From an uncultured Lachnospiraceae bacterium (GTDB taxonomy: Bacteria > Bacillota > Clostridia > Lachnospirales > Lachnospiraceae): a DNA stretch of 25,520 nt. The stretch is taken from contig CAMPAX010000008.1 in the NCBI GenBank assembly GCA_946633495.1, forward strand, positions 1 to 25,520, in the 5' to 3' direction. A model generated the notes under the pieces. It did no database searches and was not told the origin of the DNA. It saw nothing but the letters and a program-made list of their open reading frames with translations. Position 1 is the first letter of the stretch, and every line of letters begins with the position of its first letter. Shown here piece after piece: positions 14,737 through 21,803 of the stretch. Both the position numbers and the translations under genes were made by a program.

Positions 14737-15849
14737 TCACAGCTCGATCAATTCTTTGGGTGAAGCGGAAAAGCTTACATATCCTTCCTCGGTTACTGCA
14801 CCCATATCCTCGATCCGGACCCCGCCGAAGCCGGGAATATAGATCCCCGGCTCTATGGTTTCGATCATGCCGGGAACGAGAATGGATTCATCCCGGGTAT
14901 TCAGCGCCGGACTTTCGTGGATATACAGACCGACGGAATGACCCAGTCCATGACCAAAATACGCACCGTATCCGGCATCCCTGATGTAATCTCTTGCGAT
15001 CCGGTCCACATCACAGCACCTCATCCCCGGGCGAAGTCCTTCCATCGCCAGAAGATGCGCACGAAGCACCGTATGATAAACGGTCCGCTGCTTCTCATTT
15101 GCCTTACCGATCACCACGGTTCTTGTCATATCCGAGCAATATCCCTGGTAGATACAGCCGAAATCCATGGTGACAAAATCGCCCTTCTCCAGCTTTTTCT
15201 CCGTCGGAATGGCATGAGGCATCGCACTGTGGAATCCGGAAGCCACGATGGTATCAAAGGAGAATCCTTCTGCCCCGTTCTTCTTCATGGCATATTCCAG
15301 TTCTGCCGCGATCTCCAGCTCCGTTACGCCCGGCCTCAGGTATTTCAGAATATGTGTAAATGCCTTATCTCCGATGGATTCCGCCTTCTTCAAAAGCTCC
15401 AGTTCCTGCGTTGATTTGATCTGACGCGGTTTTTCCATAGCCCCTTCCAGAGGGATCAGCCTTACTCCCAGCTCTTTATGATATTTTGTAAATGTACTGC
15501 AGACCATGGACCGGTCTTCAAATCCGACCTTCTCTGCCCCTGCATCGGACAGCTGTTCCCGAAGCTGTGTAAAAAGGGGCGCGTCATGATTATACTCGCG
15601 AACCGAGAATCCAAGACCTGCCTCTTCCGTCTCCATCCCGGCTGCTTCCGTATATCGGGAGTCCACATACAAAGTCTTCCGCAGCATCCCCTCTGCATCG
15701 ACGCTCTTTTGAGGATCAGCGTTCTGAACCGTACATAACGCAACACCCTCTCCGCCACGAAATCCGGTATAATACCGAAGGCTCTTCGGATCCGTGATCA
15801 ACATCGCATCCAGCCCACATTCCGATATGATAGAAGTAATCTTTTCCAT
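14737..15849 (-). CDS. M24B-family Xaa-Pro aminopeptidase
   Basis: A cytoplasmic metallopeptidase that removes an N-terminal residue preceding proline, probably in peptide turnover. An N-terminal creatinase-like domain (about 1-135) precedes the pita-bread catalytic domain (about 140-365). The five metal ligands are visible: D229 in MDFG, D240 in SDMTRT, H304 in GHGLGHSVG, E333 in IEPGIY and E347 in GVRIEDM. The 370-residue length fits the short PepP/YqhT type. ATG with AGGAGAGG upstream. It appears to be a single-gene unit with a promoter about 140 nt upstream and a structured leader, not followed by efp as in many relatives. Confidence 0.93.
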   Translation of the reverse strand: MEKITSIISECGLDAMLITDPKSLRYYTGFRGGEGVALCTVQNADPQKSVDAEGMLRKTLYVDSRYTEAAGMETEEAGLGFSVREYNHDAPLFTQLREQLSDAGAEKVGFEDRSMVCSTFTKYHKELGVRLIPLEGAMEKPRQIKSTQELELLKKAESIGDKAFTHILKYLRPGVTELEIAAELEYAMKKNGAEGFSFDTIVASGFHSAMPHAIPTEKKLEKGDFVTMDFGCIYQGYCSDMTRTVVIGKANEKQRTVYHTVLRAHLLAMEGLRPGMRCCDVDRIARDYIRDAGYGAYFGHGLGHSVGLYIHESPALNTRDESILVPGMIETIEPGIYIPGFGGVRIEDMGAVTEEGYVSFSASPKELIEL

Positions 15850-15875
15850 ACACCTCTCCTGTTTTTTATACAGCC

Positions 15876-15991
15876 GAGAAGCCGGACCCCACGGTTCCCG
15901 GCTTCTCAGTTACTCGCTTTATCCGATCAAAGATATTAGAATTCCAGCTTTTCTGTAAGCCCTGTCCGGCGTCAAACTTCGACACCGTGAC
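15876..15991 (-). ncRNA. Candidate structured 5' leader of the Xaa-Pro peptidase gene
   Basis: Between the predicted transcription start (about 15991) and the ribosome-binding site, the minus strand shows successive stems. CGGTGTC/GACGCCG (15967-15987) is a 7-bp stem with a 7-nt loop, and a small GGCTT/AAGCT stem follows. The third is a strong hairpin, GAGAAGCCGG (15876-15885) with CCGGCTTCTC (15898-15907), extended inside by five more pairs around one mismatch. I do not recognise it as any known riboswitch or RNA family. The 318-nt gap 15850-16167 holds only this leader, its promoter and the tsf terminator. Confidence 0.4.
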
Positions 15992-15998
15992 CCTTGTG

Positions 15999-16027
15999 AT
16001 TGTATTACATCATTCTCATTCTGTAAA
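15999..16027 (-). promoter_or_regulatory. Promoter upstream of the Xaa-Pro peptidase leader
   Basis: On the minus strand TTTACA (16022-16027), a 17-nt spacer and TACAAT (15999-16004). A further TATAAT with extended -10 TG lies about 60 nt upstream, close to the tsf terminator, but lacks a good -35. Confidence 0.65.
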
Positions 16028-16105
16028 TAATCGAATGACATTTTCATATTCACAGACCGGATTATAACACGGTGAGTTTTACAAAAGCTTTACAAGTTTA
16101 TAATA

Positions 16106-16141
16106 ATAGAAAACGGGCCGCACCAAATCAGGTACAGCCCG
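16106..16141 (-). terminator. Rho-independent terminator of rpsB-tsf
   Basis: On the minus strand CGGGCTGTACC (plus 16131-16141) pairs with GGTGCGGCCCG (16114-16124) as 11 bp including two G-U pairs, with a 6-nt loop, followed by TTTTCTATT. It lies 26 nt after the tsf stop. Confidence 0.85.
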
Positions 16142-16167
16142 CCGGCTTCTATTTTAAGAAAATCAGA

Positions 16168-17307
16168 TTATTTGTTCATCTGAGCCGCAACTTCTGCAGC
16201 GAAATCTTCGTTCTTCTTCTCAAGGCCTTCACCTGTCTCAAAGCGAACAAATTTCCTGATTGCGAATGCACAACCATTGTCCTTTGCAACCTTCTCTACA
16301 TACTGCTTTACGGACTCTTTGTCCTCAGCCTTAACGTAGGTCTGGTCAACCAGGCAGATCTCCTTCAGATGCTTGGAGAAACGTCCCTCAACGAGGCCTG
16401 CGAAGATCTTGTTCTCAAGATACTCAGCCTTGTGAGTTGCAGCGATATTTCTCAGTGCCTGGATCGCAGGATCGGAAAGGAAGTTGAACAGATAGTTCAT
16501 ATTTGTCTTCTTCTCTTCGTAGACAGCGATATCTTCTGCTGTCCAGCCCTTATTGTCATCTCCTGCTTTTTCGTAGCTGTCAACCTTGTTTGCAATCGCT
16601 TCCGCAATAACAGCGTTCAGGATCGGCTTCGGAAGAGATGCGGGATCAGCCAGAGAGCTGTCAACGATGATCTCTTTCTCCTTTGCAAGCTCAGCTGCAG
16701 AGATCTCTTCTCTCTTCACGTAAGAAGGATTCATGGCAGCGATCTGCATAGCGATGTTCTTCATAGCTTCCTTGATCGCATCGTTGGGTGCGTCACACTC
16801 AGCCTCAACAAGAACGCCAATCTTTCCACCCATGTGGATATAGGATACAACTACGTCGCCGGATACTTTCTCAAACCGACGGATCGTCAGATTCTCACCG
16901 ATCTTAGCGATCATAGCCTTGTGATGATCTGCTACGGTTGTGGACGGATCGATCTTAGATGCATCTGCAAGAAATGCATCCATATTTGCGTAATCGCCCT
17001 CATTAATCTGCGTTGCAAGACCTGCAACATAGGTCTGGAATACTTCATTCTTAGCTACAAAGTCTGTCTCGGAGTTTACCTCGATAATGGTAGCTGTCTT
17101 AGCATCCTCGGAAATGACTGTGGACACGATACCTTCTGCAGCGATACGTCCTGCCTTCTTCTCTGCTGTAGCAAGACCTTTCTTACGAAGGAACTCAACG
17201 GCTGCATCGAAATCGCCGTCTGTCTCTGTCAGTGCCTTCTTGCAGTCCATCATGCCGGCACCGGTCATCTCTCTAAGGTTCTTTACATCTGCTGCTGTAA
17301 TAGCCAT
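16168..17307 (-). CDS. tsf: Elongation factor Ts, with a large internal insertion
   Basis: EF-Ts is the guanine-nucleotide exchange factor that recycles EF-Tu. The N-terminal UBA-like domain (about 1-55) carries LREMTGAGMMDCKKAL. The core has NSETDFVAKNEVF (79-90) and YIHMGGKIGVLVE. The C-terminal part is conventional, with LVEGRFSKHLKEICLVDQ (305-322) and FVRFETGEG (353-361). Between KEKEI (about 213) and KIFAGLVEGR (about 300) lie about 85 residues that typical EF-Ts proteins of about 290-310 residues replace with a short linker; total here is 379. The insert is mostly helical in character. ATG with AAGGAG upstream, 23 nt after rpsB. The pair ends at a terminator, and pyrH-frr, often next, are absent. 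Confidence 0.95.
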   Translation of the reverse strand: MAITAADVKNLREMTGAGMMDCKKALTETDGDFDAAVEFLRKKGLATAEKKAGRIAAEGIVSTVISEDAKTATIIEVNSETDFVAKNEVFQTYVAGLATQINEGDYANMDAFLADASKIDPSTTVADHHKAMIAKIGENLTIRRFEKVSGDVVVSYIHMGGKIGVLVEAECDAPNDAIKEAMKNIAMQIAAMNPSYVKREEISAAELAKEKEIIVDSSLADPASLPKPILNAVIAEAIANKVDSYEKAGDDNKGWTAEDIAVYEEKKTNMNYLFNFLSDPAIQALRNIAATHKAEYLENKIFAGLVEGRFSKHLKEICLVDQTYVKAEDKESVKQYVEKVAKDNGCAFAIRKFVRFETGEGLEKKNEDFAAEVAAQMNK

Positions 17308-17330
17308 AGTATTTCTCCTTTTATATCAGT

Positions 17331-18077
17331 TTACTCTTCGGTTGCTTCTGCTTCCTGGGACTCAGCCTCAGCAGCTTCCATGGACTCAGCATCAGCGCCC
17401 TGATTCGCCTCGATGACTGCGTCAGCCAGCTTGGATACGATCAGCTTTACGGCACGGATCGCGTCATCATTTCCCGGAATTACAAAATCCAGTTCTTCCG
17501 GATCACAGTTTGTATCAGCGATACCTACGATCGGAATGCCCAGTGTGTGAGCTTCCTGGATGCAGATATGCTCCTTTCTCGGGTCAACTACGAAGATCAT
17601 ATCCGGAAGGCGCTTCATCTCTTTTACACCGCCGATGTTCTTCTGCAGCTTCTCCATCTCTTTCCTGATCTTAACAACTTCCTTCTTCGGAAGAAGTTCG
17701 AAGGTTCCGTCTGCTTCCATCTTCTCATACTTCTTCAGAGTCTCAACACGGGACTTGATGGTCTTGAAGTTGGTCAGCATACCACCCAGCCATCTCTGGT
17801 TTACGAAGTACATACCGCAGCGCTCTGCCTCGGTCTGGATGGAATCCTGTGCCTGCTTCTTGGTACCTACAAAGAGGATCTTACCGCCGTCTGCAACGGT
17901 ATCAAATACTGCTTTGTAAGCCTCGTCCATCTTTACAACGGACTTCTGCAGGTCGATGATGTGGATCCCGTTACGCTCTGTGTAGATGTACTCGGACATC
18001 TTGGGATTCCAACGTCTTGTCTGGTGTCCGAAGTGAACACCTGCCTCAAGTAACTGTTTCATGGAAATTACGCTCAT
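17331..18077 (-). CDS. rpsB: 30S ribosomal protein S2
   Basis: S2 is a structural protein of the small subunit that binds 16S rRNA helices 35-37 and S1. The 248-residue product begins MSVISMKQLLEAGVHFGHQTRRWNPKM and shows the family motifs QRWLGGMLTNFKTI, PDMIFVVDPRKE and IVGIADTNCDPE. An Ala/Glu-rich acidic tail (about 228-248) is added. A longer reading frame runs to 18152, but its first 25 residues lack an S2-like sequence. ATG 18077 has AGGAGG 7 nt upstream and matches S2 N-termini, so I chose it. It is the first gene of rpsB-tsf, with its own promoter and leader. Confidence 0.96.
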   Translation of the reverse strand: MSVISMKQLLEAGVHFGHQTRRWNPKMSEYIYTERNGIHIIDLQKSVVKMDEAYKAVFDTVADGGKILFVGTKKQAQDSIQTEAERCGMYFVNQRWLGGMLTNFKTIKSRVETLKKYEKMEADGTFELLPKKEVVKIRKEMEKLQKNIGGVKEMKRLPDMIFVVDPRKEHICIQEAHTLGIPIVGIADTNCDPEELDFVIPGNDDAIRAVKLIVSKLADAVIEANQGADAESMEAAEAESQEAEATEE

Positions 18078-18182
18078 CTTTTTTCCTCCTGGTTTTTCTT
18101 CTGCATACCCTGATGTACGGACGGTCAACCGACAGGCGGCACCAGCGTCCACGGATATTGCATGATTTTTCGCGCAACGTAT

Positions 18183-18211
18183 ATACTAACATATCGTTTG
18201 TGAATGTGCAA
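18183..18211 (-). promoter_or_regulatory. Promoter of rpsB-tsf
   Basis: On the minus strand TTGCAC (18206-18211), a 17-nt spacer and TAGTAT (18183-18188), with TG one base upstream of the -10 (extended -10). Transcription would start near 18176, giving a leader of about 98 nt that contains the dyad GGACG/CGTCC, possibly the site for S2 feedback control (inference). Confidence 0.75.
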
Positions 18212-18212
18212 G

Positions 18213-18261
18213 CGTTTTTTCCTGACGTTTGTCTCGATATTTTCCCGACGTTTTTCCCGGC
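18213..18261 (-). repeat. Short direct repeats upstream of the rpsB promoter
   Basis: On the minus strand three related units, GCCGGGAAAAA, CGTCGGGAAAA and CGTCAGGAAAAAACG, lie immediately upstream of the -35 box. They could be a UP-like element or protein sites. The 253-nt region 18078-18330 otherwise holds only the rpsB leader and promoter; I see no terminator for mnmA. Confidence 0.45.
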
Positions 18262-18330
18262 ATATTTTCTGTCGGGCAGGAAGGTTTTTTGCCTCCATCC
18301 GATTATTTCCGCATCTTTTGGGAAACGTCT

Positions 18331-19458
18331 TTACCGGATGATCCCTCCGCCCAGCACATATTCGCCGTCATAAAAAACTGCCGACTGCCCGGGTGTAGCC
18401 GCACGCTGAGGCTCGTCAAATATAAGGACTGCCTCCTTACCCTCTTCTCCGGGGAGAAGCACTGCCGGCTGTTCTTTGTGGCGGTACCGGATCTTCGCTT
18501 TACATCGTACCTCTCCCGTGGGAACCGGTCCAGTGATCCAATGAAAATCCCGAAGATGCACTTCTTTATGAAAGAGGTCGGATTCATCGGAAAGAACCAC
18601 CTGATTTTTCTCCGGGTCCAGCCGGGTAACATAGATCCGCCGGTCTGCCGGAACTCCCAGCCCCCTTCTCTGTCCGATGGTATAATGAATGAGACCTTTG
18701 TGACGCCCAAGTACATTTCCGTCCCGGTCCACGATATCTCCTTCCGGATATTCACGGTTTCTGTAGCGGCAGATCATGCCGGCATAATCTCCGTCCGGCA
18801 CAAAACAAATATCCTGGCTTTCCTTCTTTTCCGCATTCCGAAAGCCCTGCTCTTCCGCGATCCTTCGTACTTCCTCTTTCCTGAATCCGCCCAAAGGAAA
18901 TGCGATCCGCCCCAGCTGTTCCTCCGTCAGCTGATACAGCACATAGCTTTGATCCTTCATGGGATCCACTGCCTTTTTCAGGAAATGATGTCCATCCCGT
19001 TCCTCGATCCTTGCATAATGCCCGGTGACGATCTTCCGGCAACCGAATAGCTCCGCCTTCTCAAACAGGGCATCAAATTTCATACAACGGTTGCAGTCAA
19101 TACAGGGATTCGGCGTTTCGCACCGTTCGTACGCCTGTACAAAGGGTTCGATCACCTTCGCACGAAATTCCTCTTCGTAATGAAAAATATGATACGGAAT
19201 TCCCAGCCGTTCACAGACACTTCTCGCATCATCCGTATCCTTCTTGCTGCAGCAGGTGGCTAAAAGATCCAGCCCTACCATATCATTCTCATAAAGGCGC
19301 ATGGTACATCCCACACAGTCGTATCCCAGCTCCAGCATCTGTCTTGCCGCCACGCTGCTGTCCACGCCTCCGCTCATAGCAATAAGCGCCGTAGGTTTTC
19401 CTGCGGCGCCGCTGCTGTTCATCTGATCATTTTTCTGATTCATGATTTCCTGATCCAT
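18331..19458 (-). CDS. mnmA: tRNA 2-thiouridine(34) synthase MnmA, CxxC type
   Basis: MnmA activates U34 of tRNA-Lys, -Glu and -Gln with ATP and inserts sulfur to make 2-thiouridine. The PP-loop SGGVDSS (29-35) binds ATP. The catalytic cysteines align with C122 (in NPCIDCNRCMKF) and C218 (in SQDICF). Where E. coli and B. subtilis have NPDxxCN, this protein has Cys119, plus a further Cys125. This is the CxxC form found in many clostridia and suggests a [4Fe-4S]-dependent thiolase (inference from family knowledge). The C-terminal beta-barrel begins about residue 265 and ends GQSAVFYDGEYVLGGGII. The start is uncertain: ATG 19458 has a poor ribosome-binding site, ATG 19443 has AGGA 4 nt upstream. 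It lies 9 nt after the MltG-like gene. Confidence 0.94.
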   Translation of the reverse strand: MDQEIMNQKNDQMNSSGAAGKPTALIAMSGGVDSSVAARQMLELGYDCVGCTMRLYENDMVGLDLLATCCSKKDTDDARSVCERLGIPYHIFHYEEEFRAKVIEPFVQAYERCETPNPCIDCNRCMKFDALFEKAELFGCRKIVTGHYARIEERDGHHFLKKAVDPMKDQSYVLYQLTEEQLGRIAFPLGGFRKEEVRRIAEEQGFRNAEKKESQDICFVPDGDYAGMICRYRNREYPEGDIVDRDGNVLGRHKGLIHYTIGQRRGLGVPADRRIYVTRLDPEKNQVVLSDESDLFHKEVHLRDFHWITGPVPTGEVRCKAKIRYRHKEQPAVLLPGEEGKEAVLIFDEPQRAATPGQSAVFYDGEYVLGGGIIR

Positions 19459-19467
19459 GGTTCTTAA

Positions 19468-20172
19468 TCAACGTCCCTGTGTGGTTAGTTCTTTTGCGAG
19501 TTCCTCATAAGTCATGCCCTTTTTCAGAGTCATGGTTCCGAAGTGCAGCTTGTTGGAATACTTATTATTCTTCAGCCATTTATCAAAATCCTTTGCACTG
19601 TCCACAAGACCGTTTGTTTCAAGAAGATTTGCGATCTTCTCAGAGGACATCCCGCGTTTTACTTCGATCTCAACCGTCTGTCCCTGATTTCTCTCTTCCT
19701 CTTCCTTCCTGGCTCTTTCTTCGGCTGCTTTTCTCTCTTCCTCTTCCTTCCTGGCTTTCTCCTCGGCCGCCTTTCTCTCTTCCTCTTCCTTCCTGGCTTT
19801 CTCCTCGGCCGCCTTTCTCTCTTCCTCTTCCTTCCTTGCCTTTTCCTCGGATGCCTTCTGTTCTTCCGCCTCTTGCTTTGCCTTATCCTCCGATGTTTTG
19901 GCAGGATCTTCCGTCGTCTTTGCAGGATCTTCCGTCGTCTTTGCAGGATCTTCCGTTGTCTTTGCAGGATCCTCCGTTGTCTTTGCCGGATCCTCCGTTG
20001 TCTTTGCCGGATCCTCCGATGTCTTCACGCCCTCCGTTGATTGCTCCGTAGTTGCCGATGTGGAGGATTCACTCCCGCTTACATAGTTTCCTGTCTTAAA
20101 TGCGGTATAGCTCACCGCCACACCGATGCAAAGTCCTATGCCGATTCCACGTAACAGATATTTTCTCTTCAT
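19468..20172 (-). CDS. Membrane-anchored repeat protein with a YceG/MltG-type LysM-like domain
   Basis: The 234-residue protein has one N-terminal membrane segment or uncleaved signal (about 7-24), then a Ser/Thr-rich spacer. Residues 51-99 are seven tandem heptads of the form TTEDPAK. Residues 111-161 are 14-residue repeats KARKEEEERKAAEE, a highly charged, probably long helix. The C-terminal domain (about 166-230: VEIEVKRGMSSEKIANLLETN ... MTLKKGMTYEELAKEL) resembles the LysM-like N-terminal domain of the endolytic transglycosylase MltG. The catalytic part is absent, so I would not call it an enzyme. A likely role is binding or spanning peptidoglycan. GGAGGG precedes the ATG. It lies 18 nt after the DUF6115-like gene and 9 nt before mnmA. 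Confidence 0.82.
   Translation of the reverse strand: MKRKYLLRGIGIGLCIGVAVSYTAFKTGNYVSGSESSTSATTEQSTEGVKTSEDPAKTTEDPAKTTEDPAKTTEDPAKTTEDPAKTTEDPAKTSEDKAKQEAEEQKASEEKARKEEEERKAAEEKARKEEEERKAAEEKARKEEEERKAAEERARKEEEERNQGQTVEIEVKRGMSSEKIANLLETNGLVDSAKDFDKWLKNNKYSNKLHFGTMTLKKGMTYEELAKELTTQGR
19690..19842 (-). repeat. 42-bp tandem repeats (KARKEEEERKAAEE)
   Basis: Three full copies and one partial copy of a 42-bp unit, nearly identical at DNA level, encode the charged helix in the MltG-like protein. Confidence 0.9.
19876..20022 (-). repeat. 21-bp tandem repeats (TTEDPAK)
   Basis: Six regular copies and one degenerate copy (TSEDKAK) of a 21-bp unit in the MltG-like gene. The middle copies are nearly identical, differing mainly at third positions, a likely site of copy-number change between strains. 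Confidence 0.9.
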
Positions 20173-20190
20173 GTTCTGTCCCTCCCCGGC

Positions 20191-21645
20191 TTACTGATTC
20201 TTTGTGTTGCTGTCGATGATGTACTTCACCTCACCAACGCCCATTTTCAGTACCTTGGAGATCTCAATGATGCTGAGACCCGCGCCGTACATTGTCAGGA
20301 TATTGACGGTAGGATCCTCTGCCGTAAGATCGATCCCCTCCCGATCCAGAATCTGATCCAGATTCGTTATTGCCTTCAGATCATCTTCTTCGTCATCGAA
20401 CTCGTCATCAAAATCATCGTCATCACTGACCTCACCCTGCTGACTCTTCCTGTCTTTACGAGCCTTACGAACAAGCGTATCACGAACCGCATCCTCGATG
20501 GCTTTCTGTCCGGAATTGGAATCCTGCGGAAATGCGACTATATTGGATTCTTCCTGCCCTTCTTCTTCATATTCTGACTCGGGATCCTCTTCCTCGTCTG
20601 CAGCTTCCTCTTCGTAGTCCTCTTCTTCGTAATCCTCGTCTTCGGGATCTTCTTCGGAATCAGAAATTTCAGAAGAAACGCTCACAGGCACCATTTCCAA
20701 CTCTGCTTCGGATTCCTCATCTTCCTCTTCTGTTCCGTCATCCGGTGTCTCGGTCAGATCCTCATCTGCTTCACGTACATCCGACGCTTCGGCCAAGACC
20801 GCTTCTTCCGCTGCCTGTTCAAAAGCTCCCTCAACCTCTCCGGCTTCAGCTTCCTTGGCTTCGTCCGTGAGGCTGTCTTCGATTTTTTCTTCTATCTCTT
20901 CTTCGACTGCTTCTTTGATCTCTTCTTTAACTTCTTCTTTAGCTGCTTCGACCGCTTCTTCGGCCACTGCTTCCCCGGAGAGTTCCTCATTTTCAGCCCC
21001 GGCCTCTGCATACGATACTTCTGCTGAGCTTTCCGCTGCAGCAAACCGCCCTGCAGCCTCTACCTGCTGCAGCTCCTGAAGACGTGTTACGGACAGATCC
21101 GCTTCCTCTTTCAGTTTCTCAAGCCCCTTCTTATACTCATCGATCAGTCCCAGCTGGATCTTAACTTCCTTTTCCTTGTCGACGATCTGTTCAAACACTG
21201 TCTGAACTTCCTGACGATTCGTTGCCCAGCCCGCGGAAATGGCCGATGCCTGATTGGAAACCGCCTTTACTCCTGCTTCAGAGCGTGCGTCGATCTCAGC
21301 CAGCTTCTGATCTACCTTGGAGAGCTTCTGATCGATGGCACCCATTTTATCGGCAATTTTCACTTCAATCACCGGCTGTTTTTCGGAAACTGCCGATTTC
21401 ACTTCTGTCTCGATGGCCGTCCTGGTGAGATCCTTCACCTGTTTCTTGCCATATTCCCTGATAAATGTATCCGTCAGCTTCCTCAGCTGCTTCTTATCCG
21501 CTTCCGTAAGATCCTCTCTGAGACCCGGCGTGGTCTTTTCCACAGCCGCTTCCTCTTCCTTTGCCTCATCCTTTCCTGTCAGCAGGAAGCTGACTACGAT
21601 CAGTACAAGTCCGATTCCAAGTGCGATAATTGTTGCTGCCGTCAT
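20191..21645 (-). CDS. DUF6115-like membrane-anchored coiled-coil protein with C-terminal HTH
   Basis: The function is unknown. The 484-residue protein has one N-terminal membrane segment (about 4-23), and a coiled-coil region (about 50-195, including IDQKLSKVDQKLAEID). A very acidic Glu/Asp/Ala-rich, low-complexity region follows (about 200-425, interrupted by a basic patch KARKDRK). The C-terminal segment (about 444-478, PTVNILTMYGAGLSIIEISKVLKMGVGEVKYII) looks like a helix-turn-helix and matches the end of clostridial DUF6115 proteins. Anchor at one end and HTH at the other suggests a cytoplasmic scaffold or membrane-tethered DNA binder. AAGGGGA precedes the ATG. It lies downstream of codY and 18 nt before the MltG-like gene. 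Confidence 0.8.
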   Translation of the reverse strand: MTAATIIALGIGLVLIVVSFLLTGKDEAKEEEAAVEKTTPGLREDLTEADKKQLRKLTDTFIREYGKKQVKDLTRTAIETEVKSAVSEKQPVIEVKIADKMGAIDQKLSKVDQKLAEIDARSEAGVKAVSNQASAISAGWATNRQEVQTVFEQIVDKEKEVKIQLGLIDEYKKGLEKLKEEADLSVTRLQELQQVEAAGRFAAAESSAEVSYAEAGAENEELSGEAVAEEAVEAAKEEVKEEIKEAVEEEIEEKIEDSLTDEAKEAEAGEVEGAFEQAAEEAVLAEASDVREADEDLTETPDDGTEEEDEESEAELEMVPVSVSSEISDSEEDPEDEDYEEEDYEEEAADEEEDPESEYEEEGQEESNIVAFPQDSNSGQKAIEDAVRDTLVRKARKDRKSQQGEVSDDDDFDDEFDDEEDDLKAITNLDQILDREGIDLTAEDPTVNILTMYGAGLSIIEISKVLKMGVGEVKYIIDSNTKNQ

Positions 21646-21701
21646 GTTCTTTCCCCTTTTCTATATCCTATATCAATGTTGTGTTTTCTGTCTCTATTCT
21701 T

Positions 21702-21715
21702 CTGAAATGTTTCAG
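21702..21715. repeat. 14-bp dyad CTGAAA-TG-TTTCAG upstream of the DUF6115-like gene
   Basis: Perfect 6-bp arms with a 2-nt centre; its TTTCAGAA core on the minus strand resembles the centre of the CodY consensus. A candidate operator, not a certain one. Confidence 0.4.
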
Positions 21716-21778
21716 GATCAAATTCCCGATTTTTTATTTTGTCCTTATTTCCCGATACGATCCAGGACCAAATTCCCG
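21713..21778 (-). repeat. Three spaced repeats in the codY-DUF6115 gap
   Basis: CAGGAYCAAATTCCCG occurs at 21713-21728 and 21763-21778 (15 of 16 identical, exactly 50 bp apart), with a diverged third copy GTCCTTATTTCCCG at 21741-21754 between them. They fill most of the 158-nt gap. No gene or terminator is visible here. Confidence 0.6.
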
Positions 21779-21803
21779 TTTTATGTATTCCACCGCTGCC
21801 GGT

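Noticed and set aside
16072..17403. A 443-codon plus-strand frame opposite tsf
   Set aside because: Cys/Leu-rich mirror of EF-Ts, also running over the terminator; no support as a gene.
18078..18152. N-terminal extension of S2 by 25 residues
   Set aside because: The extra residues do not resemble S2, and the downstream ATG has the only good ribosome-binding site.
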